Made by a program: the position numbers and the translations under genes
Assembly: GCA_030848705.1 (NCBI GenBank)
Contig: CM061243.1
Location: forward strand, 2,328,001 to 2,392,000
DNA from: Heracleum sosnowskyi
Lineage: Eukaryota > Streptophyta > Magnoliopsida > Apiales > Apiaceae
DNA length: 64,000 nucleotides
Direction: 5' to 3'
Notes under the pieces: generated by a model
What the model saw: only the letters and a program-made list of their open reading frames with translations
Told to the model about the DNA's origin: nothing
The model's database searches: none
Shown: in pieces, positions 57,201 to 64,000 of the stretch
Numbering within the stretch: the stretch's first letter is position 1
How the letters are laid out: each line of letters starts with the position of its first letter

Positions 57201-60200
57201 TTAATCATGTTATATTTGATCCTAATTTTTTGTTAGATTCTATTTTTCTTCATAAAAAACCTTTTTTGCTGTGAAAATTAGAATCTAAATGCAAAATTAT
57301 GTAAAGATTTTATGGCGTTCTTCATTGTTCTTTATATAAGGGTGTTCTTAATGGAGCAATGGCCTATATATATATATAGGCCAATACTCCATGAAGAACA
57401 CTCTTATATAGAGAACAAGATATGTCCCTGGTTATTTTCACTTTGATTTTCCGTTTCTTCAGTTTCAACCTGCATCCAATAAGTGCCTACTCAGGCAGCA
57501 AATACTTCGGGAAGGATAGAAGAGAACAATATAAAAATCGCAGCTTTACAATTAAAAAAATATGTTAATTTTGAAGTAAGCTACTTCAATTCAAAAATTA
57601 CCATTAGACGCAACTGCCTAGCAGCAGAAGCAGATGCAACTTTGGCTTCTGGGTCCATATTTTCATAACCTTGTATCAGTCTAGAATACATAGTTGGAAC
57701 CTGTAATTACAACAGAAAAGCAAATAATTGGTTGTGAGTGTATGAAGCTTGAACAATCCTAGATGTATACATATGGTCCTTCAATGCACTACAACTTGAT
57801 GGTTCCATTATTATAATTTCATATGGATTGAAAAATAGCATTTTTATAAGCACACGGAGAAATTAATGTTCGTGCAGAGTCCAATAGTGTAACGTTTCTC
57901 AAGCCATACAGATATAACAATGATCAATTTGTGAAGCAAAAATCTATTACTTCACTCGGAAAGTATGTAAAGTGCACCTAGATATCTACTGTGCTCAGAC
58001 TTCTAATACACGATGCCTCAACTCTGATCCGTAAACACAAACAAAATAAACATGTAATGCAATTATAAGTTGATTTATACGCGTTACTTACTCCTGTAAA
58101 CACAGTTATAGCATCGTTGGCCCTAGTCCCATCCTTTGGATAAGATTCGCACCATCTCTGCCATATACCCCTCACACTAAATTTTGGCATGAACTCGACC
58201 TTAAACAAAAAAGGCAAATATTATGTTCCTTTGTATTTTGCACACAACGAACATTAACAAGAAGAAAAGGATTAAACCTACCGCAGAACCGGCATACAGT
58301 GGGGCAAATAAAGCATTGAAAAGGCCATGAACATTTAAGCTGCGAGTTAAGGATAAGCTACGATAATGATTATTTATTTTGAATAATACTAGAGCACCTT
58401 GAACAAAGTACTTGTGCAAAATCTTCAGAGAAAACACGTAACTAATTATATCAATTTAGGATATGATGAAGTGGTAGACAATTCAAAAATTGATCGCTAG
58501 ATGTATATTCCCAAGCTTTCGACAATATCTGGACCTGCAAATATACAACCGCAGCCTTAGAACCGAGTAACTGAGAAAATAAATTTCGACCTCAGATATT
58601 ACAAAAAGTTGCAAGCTCTCCCCAAAATACCTGTGCTAGGATGCTTTTGTGTGTATGGACAACTCCTTTTGGTTTACCTGTTGTACCACTAGTGTACAAA
58701 ATCATTGCTGGGTCCTCCCCTGTATAGCAATGAAATGGTAAAGTTGACATTTAATCAATGTAACAATAGTCATAGAACAGAGTAATATACATAACCTAGC
58801 ACAACCACCTGTTATCTTATCCGAGTTTTCAATATTATCAGTTTCTCCAGCTTGAGATGTACCATTCCTTGTTGTCTCAGAACTGGGGACAGAAGGAATA
58901 AGAGAAAAATGAGCAGTTTTCTTATCTGCAATATTTTTCATGAGCTCTTGATGATCTTCGGTACTCAAAACCATGGAGACATCCTACAATCAAGTTCCAA
59001 AAGGCCATAATTGAGAAGTCATATTACCGAAAATATGCTACAACACCGGTCTCCAGATATAAAGGTTTTGGTAAAGTAGATATAGGGAAGAAAACAGAAG
59101 GTAAAAAGAAATATGTACACTACTACACTGTTTCATAAACATAAATAAGACAGTGGCGGAGCCAGAAAACAAGAACAGTGGGGGCTAATAATTAAAAAAA
59201 AAGTTAAAAATCAATGTGAAAAGTAGTTTTTTAGAGAAATTTAATTGTTTCAATACTTTATACTCTAAAATTATTACAACATTATATAATGACAATAGAT
59301 TTCATAATATATATGAAGTTCATATATATCATAAAACAAAATTTGAATCATTAGATAACTTTTTACGATAGTGAAAATTACTTCTAAAACTTTTAAGTGC
59401 AGTTTATTCAAATTTACATTTTAATAATTTTAAAATATGACTTTGCAAAAAAAATGAAATTAAAATATTATGATTAGAATTTTGATATCTTGTATTAATA
59501 TTAAAGTGATGAATAAGAAAATGAATTACTTTGACAAGGCAAAAAGAACTACCTTACAAGACTAAGCTCTTATTTACTAATAATTATAATTTATTATATA
59601 AGTGAAAATTTATAAATTTATTTACGTCAATTAAATAGAATAGTTAATACTATTAAATTTAATGTCTAGTATTTTAATGTGAGATTATAATTTACAAGTA
59701 AAATCGCGATTGAACACGAGATATATGTACATGTAAAAATAGAAAAAAAAATCAAGATATAAATATATGGTATGAAATTTTCAAAGAGTTGTTTTTAATA
59801 TGAGATTAATTAAATTATAAAGAATTTTTTTGAATTTAAAGAGGACATGTTTCATATAAATTAAAAGATTAAAATATGTTCTAACAAAAAACATAAGAAG
59901 ATTAAAATAAGTAATTAGAAAAATTACAAATATTATATAAATTAATTATTAAAGGTTACTTTTTTATTGTTGTGGGGGCTAATTAAAATTAATACTATAA
60001 ATTATGAATTTATTGTAGTGGGGGCTAATAAAAATTAACACTATAAATTATGAACTCATTGTAACCTAGTGGGGGCTATAGTCCCCACTAGCCCCTATGT
60101 AGCTCCGCCACTGAAATAAGATGCCACAGAGCATATCTTTTCACATAACTTGTACCAAAACGCTGATTTTAAAGGCGCCAAAGACGCCAACACATGTACG

Positions 60201-62733
60201 CAAAAAAATGATTTGTATCGTAAGGCAAGTTTAGAAATTATACAAGTAGCAAGAATCGGTTTCAGAATTACATTAACAAGCTGCTAATGTGCTTTTGGAT
60301 TTTATCAGACTAGCTAATATGTCCTTTAAGGAAAAAGTACACGACTAAAAAGTTTGTAGGATAAAGGAGGTTCAAGGGCAGACCGAATCATTCATGACAT
60401 GTAAGAGCTCAGCTTCTGGGTAGCTGAGTGCAAGAGGGACTGCAACACCACCACTAAACCAAGTGGCAAGTACTCCAGCAACAAATTCGGCAGAAGGTTT
60501 AGCCACAATTCCTACTCTAGCTCCACCAAGATGCTCTGCAGTGCCATCAACCTGCAAGGTTATATTCATGGAGTATCTTATATATTATAAAATAAGGAAC
60601 TAGAGAAACCATGCGTCAAATCACTAACCAGATAGACAAGAAAAATCCTCATAACCTATAATATCTTGTGTTTATATATATATATTTTTTTTTCCTTTCT
60701 TTTTTTTTTTTTGCTAAATTATATTTTTCCTTTTGACACTACAAGAATAAATATAAAGTAGTTTTACTTGTTTGTGTTTGTATATTTGTGTATGTAGATC
60801 TTGTATGAAGTACTATATGATTAAAGGAAAAAAATTACGTCTGACAGGTAAAAACCAGTGAATACTTGCTCCATTAGTGTTTGAATACTAATAAAACGAA
60901 CACTTGGCTCCAGCTCTAGTAAGCTTCCTATACTGCTACATAAAATACCTACAGCGTTGTTTTAATTGTAATGTATATTAAAAGGCAACCAGGAGACATG
61001 CCAAGGGCCTACAGCTGGGGGGATTTAGATAATGAAAAACCACATTCGTTATCTGAACGAAGGACCAAAGTTCAAAGGAAACTCACTGTTTTTCCATAGG
61101 ATGTAAATAATTGTTGAGATATCTTGCAAGCAGATGAAACCAGCTGGAAGTAAGTGTAGCTTTTCTTATCAGCTCTTATAGCAACACGGTCACCCAATGT
61201 ATGGCCCTGTTTGCTAATTGCTTTGAAGACATCCATCAATTTACTATGATCCGAAGCTGTATCTAAAATAACATTAGAGGAAGAAAAAAATAGTCAAACA
61301 GCTATGTTGAGATGTAAGCAAGTATGTCATACTACAGCTTATGATGATTATTTCTATTTGCTTGAAGAATATACCCACTGTAAACTACTTGACATGGATT
61401 CCACAATAAACAACATTTCCACCAGTATATACAAATTGCGATTGACATAAAACAAATTTTCAAGAACAAAATTACACGCCGATATAAACAAACCAACCAA
61501 TAACTTATTGACATGAGTATATTGATTGCACTTCAGAAAACACTATAACATCTAAACCTAAATGTTACAACATCTAACTAATCTAAATGACTAAATTACA
61601 TAAGGGATAGAAAACAAGTAAACAATCAATTAATATGTGACATAGCATAACAATATCGGTTGCAAATTAGCAAAAACAATAACATCTAAATGACATAGCA
61701 TAAATACGACAATAAAAATTCTGCAAAAACAGTAACATCTAAATGACATGGTACATCAAATGAAATTACATACGAAAATAACCTATAACACATAATGACA
61801 TAAAACCTAAACGACTAAATTACTTACCAATATAAACATCCAATAACTACATGACGTAGCATAAGTATATCAACTAATATTACATACCACAATAAGCTAT
61901 AAATCCTAAATTGCATAAGTATATTCAATCTGGATTTCAAATGATATTTTTGGATTTCAGAATACCAGAGGTATTTAATTAGGATTTTATAAAGATCAGT
62001 AAAATTATGTGGAATTTAATAAGGATTTCAAAAGTTCCACTAAAATCTAGTTGTATTCAACATGTTTTCTAAATAATACTTAAACATCCGGTGGTTTTCA
62101 AACACTTGTTAATTTTCTCGGATTTCATAAAATGTCCGAGTTCAATGGATTTCTTAGTGTTTTTTATCCTGCTTGAATTCTCTCACAAATGCACAAGATT
62201 TTAAATCATATGTCATAATCCTCCTAATCCTCCCTAAACGCTACGAGACTCTGTATCAGCTATGCTATAATTAAAATCAACTACATTCACGATCAATAAC
62301 TAAACGCAGAAGCATATCAAAAACTATAACATCTCGACACGAAATTCATCATCAACAAAAAATCAGTTAAAACTATAACATCTCGATACGAAATTCACCA
62401 TTCGACAAACAATAACAATCACTGCCTAGCATTATCACAAACACCTTGAGCTCAAAAACAAAATCGCCACAATTCACGTCCTCAAAATCCTAATTGACCT
62501 CAAATTCACAATATACACACACATACACACAGACACGCAAGTAAAAGAGATGAGAAGATACCAGAAGACAAGCAGCGAGTGTGTGAGAACGAGCAGGCGC
62601 TGTTTGTTGCCACTCGAGAAGGTGAATTTAAATGGCGATGATTAGATGATGAAATATTTGATGGAAATTCAATACAACGCCTAACGGAGAGACGAAAGTA
62701 GTTGAAATTTATGACATTTATTGCTGATCGCAT
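54243..62733 (-). CDS. AAE13: acyl-activating enzyme, malonyl-CoA synthetase-like (AAE13), 17 exons, 610 aa
   Basis: ATP-dependent acyl-CoA ligase of the AMP-forming family; AAE13 converts malonate to malonyl-CoA. Exons on the minus strand: 62733-62562, 61262-61087, 60551-60384, 58983-58809, 58719-58631, 58534-58465, 58334-58282, 58199-58092, 57700-57602, 56917-56825, 56666-56589, 55909-55805, 55373-55283, 55101-55028, 54867-54688, 54442-54389, 54290-54243 (1833 nt, in frame throughout). Motifs: YTSGTTGKPKGVVHTH (P-loop), LPLHHVHGLFNA, LLERYGMTE, KTGDAVTIDEDGYFVILGR, and the catalytic lysine motif IPRNAMGKVNKKEL near the C-terminus. The N-terminal ~55 residues are Arg/Ser/Asn-rich and poor in acids, resembling a mitochondrial presequence. 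An in-frame ATG 26 codons upstream (62811) is a less likely start. The intron after exon 6 is apparently U12-type; intron 3 carries a hAT-like insertion. Malonate specificity is inferred from overall similarity only. Confidence 0.93.
58335..58464 (-). other. apparent U12-type (minor spliceosome) intron, AT-AA ends
   Basis: No GT donor fits after LPLHH. The intron starts ATATCCTAAA, close to the U12 AT donor ATATCCTT. It contains TCCTTAAC (58346-58353), which matches the U12 branch site, 12 nt before the 3' end CTTAA. Joining at this point gives CAT-GTT-CAT, the conserved HHVHG, and keeps frame. Confidence 0.75.
59151..60113. mobile_element. non-autonomous hAT-type element in AAE13 intron 3, 963 bp
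   Basis: Terminal inverted repeats CAGTGGCGGAGC / GCTCCGCCACTG are flanked by an identical 8-bp target duplication AAATAAGA (59143-59150 and 60114-60121), the hAT signature. The subterminal GTGGGGGCTA motif is repeated near both ends (about 59188, 59972, 60018, 60069). The AT-rich interior encodes no transposase. Confidence 0.92.
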
Positions 62734-62931
62734 GGTAAAATTTAATTTATTCAACGCTGAGCTAATCACCGCCTTTTCCCGTTGGCTGTTGGGACACGTA
62801 AATAAATTCACCTAAATTATTAAAGCAGTTGTAACGGTGAAAACGGCGGGTTTCAATAGTTACTGTCCAAGTCTCGCTGTAAATAATTACTGTAGGTTTA
62901 TAACCCCTCTTCCTCTTCTTTTTAAATACTA
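62734..62931. promoter_or_regulatory. 5' flank of the AAE13-like gene
   Basis: Short, about 200 bp, between the start codon and the Helitron 3' end. The core promoter must lie here or extend into the Helitron. Confidence 0.4.
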
Positions 62932-64000
62932 TTAGTTTACTAAGCCGCCATTGCGGCTTTATAATAATTTTTTCAAATTTTTTTTAAAATTATTTTACAA
63001 AAAATGTTTTTAAAAAAAATATATTTATAACATGAAATTAAGGTTTCTTTTGAATTATCCATTTAGTGTTGTTTATTACCGAAATTTTGAATAATTATAG
63101 GATAGAGAAATGTTTTTAATATATTTTATTATTTTAATAGTATATCAAATATTAGTATATTAATCACTTTATTTTTCTAAAACTTTATATTTCAACTTCT
63201 ATTTTAAAATACATAATTAACATAAATATTAAATTCTAGCATATAATATGCTCCTCCTAATAAATTGGATGAGTAGAGGGTGTTTAGGAGAATATTAACA
63301 TACTATATTTAGTTTCCTCGGTTAGAAAATAGTAAAAAAGAAATTGAGAATTTATCTAATATTATAAAGGTAAAAATATTAAAATTGTATATTTACTTTT
63401 CTCCATTAGTAAAAATTTAAAAGACAATTAAGATATTTTCTAATAAAATAATTTAGGAGACTATTAAAATTGTAAATTTAGTTTCTTTTTTATAAAAGAT
63501 TTTAAAGGCAAGAATATTACAATTGTATATTTAGTTTCCTCCATTAATAAATATATTGAAGACAAGAATATTATAATTATATATTTAATTTTCTTCATTA
63601 ATAAAGATTTTAAAGTCGATACACAGATACCCATATTGAGAAACCTTTAATAAATAAAAGAAAATCTCAACAACCTCGTATTGATATTGATGATGATGAC
63701 CTATTTTATAATGAGTTGAGTTGTTAAGACGCGCTTTTGAGCTTTGAGGGTTCTGTCTTCTGTGTGTGTAATGAGATTGAGTTTGGTGAGATTAAGACAA
63801 AAGGATAAGAAATTTTGTGTTTTTATGATACTAGATTATTAAAATTATATTCTTTTTAGAATTTTTAATTTTAATTTTAATTGTAATCCATCAAATATAT
63901 ATCTATATTATTTATATATATTATCTATACCAAATTTTAATAATTAAAATGTGATATAATACAATATTAGTTTATATATATATATATGTAAAATTTTATT
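62932..64000 (-). mobile_element. Helitron 3' end; element continues past the window
   Basis: The minus strand shows a hairpin GCCGC-AATG-GCGGC (62943-62956), then TTAGTAAA, then CTAA and a host T at 62931. The arrangement matches the 3' end of the Helitron at 21295, including the AT-rich sequence beyond the hairpin. The interior contains several approximate copies of a module with ATATTTAGTTTCCTCCATTA and AAGACAAGAATATTA (about 63380-63600). No 5' TC end was found before the window edge. Confidence 0.7.

Noticed and set aside
54243..62733. 4-coumarate-CoA ligase or long-chain acyl-CoA synthetase for the AMP-binding gene
   Set aside because: Overall motif wording, length and exon pattern resemble AAE13 more closely; still a similarity judgement without alignment.
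1..64000. tRNA, rRNA, telomere, organelle-derived or bacterial inserts
   Set aside because: None recognised on reading both strands; small tRNA-like structures cannot be excluded without a covariance-model scan.

Overview
This is plant nuclear DNA, most likely from a eudicot. The genes carry many short exons separated by AT-rich introns, they match plant protein families, and the spacers are filled with plant-type LTR retrotransposons, Helitrons and hAT/MITE elements. An asterid such as a member of the carrot family is only a guess. No organellar or bacterial segment was recognised.

Layout. (1) 1-72: possible 3' end of a + strand gene. (2) 1000-7108 (-): long-form tRNase Z in 12 exons, giving 946 aa. 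(3) 8654-11809 (+): peroxin PEX2 in 8 exons, giving 351 aa, divergent from tRNase Z. (4) 13.75-17.25 kb (+): decayed Ty3/gypsy element. (5) 17.29-19.39 kb (-): CC-NBS-LRR resistance pseudogene split by a 668-bp solo LTR. (6) 20.4-24.9 kb: a MITE-like element, a non-autonomous Helitron filled with AT-rich minisatellite, and a second Helitron 5' end. (7) 25272-27408 (+): NPF1-type transporter in 4 exons, giving 607 aa. (8) 28723-30377 (-): small hotdog acyl-CoA thioesterase in 3 exons, giving 152 aa. (9) 31-33.7 kb: degenerate repeats including a 53-bp minisatellite built around GGCGCGCC palindromes. (10) 34726-47571 (-): a complete and very young 12.85-kb Ty1/copia element of SIRE/Maximus type. 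It has identical-length LTRs, a 5-bp target duplication, gag, pol, a 1200-aa third ORF and an antisense ORF. (11) 47.6-50.5 kb: diverged duplications around a coatomer beta' pseudogene fragment. (12) 52-53.2 kb: LTR-like repeat. (13) 54243-62733 (-): acyl-activating enzyme resembling malonyl-CoA synthetase AAE13, in 17 exons, giving 610 aa. It has a hAT-type insertion in one intron and an apparent U12-type AT-AA intron. (14) 62932-64000: 3' end of another Helitron.

The host genes are unrelated housekeeping or metabolic genes: tRNA 3' processing, peroxisome import, nitrate/peptide-type transport, acyl-CoA hydrolysis and malonyl-CoA synthesis. From memory, four of them (AAE13, thioesterase, NPF1, long tRNase Z) lie in the same order in Arabidopsis At3g16170 / 16175 / 16180 / 16260. 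The window therefore looks like a conserved gene block expanded by repeats. All exon models were made by hand from splice sites and reading-frame continuity. Every intron joins in frame, but none was checked against transcripts.
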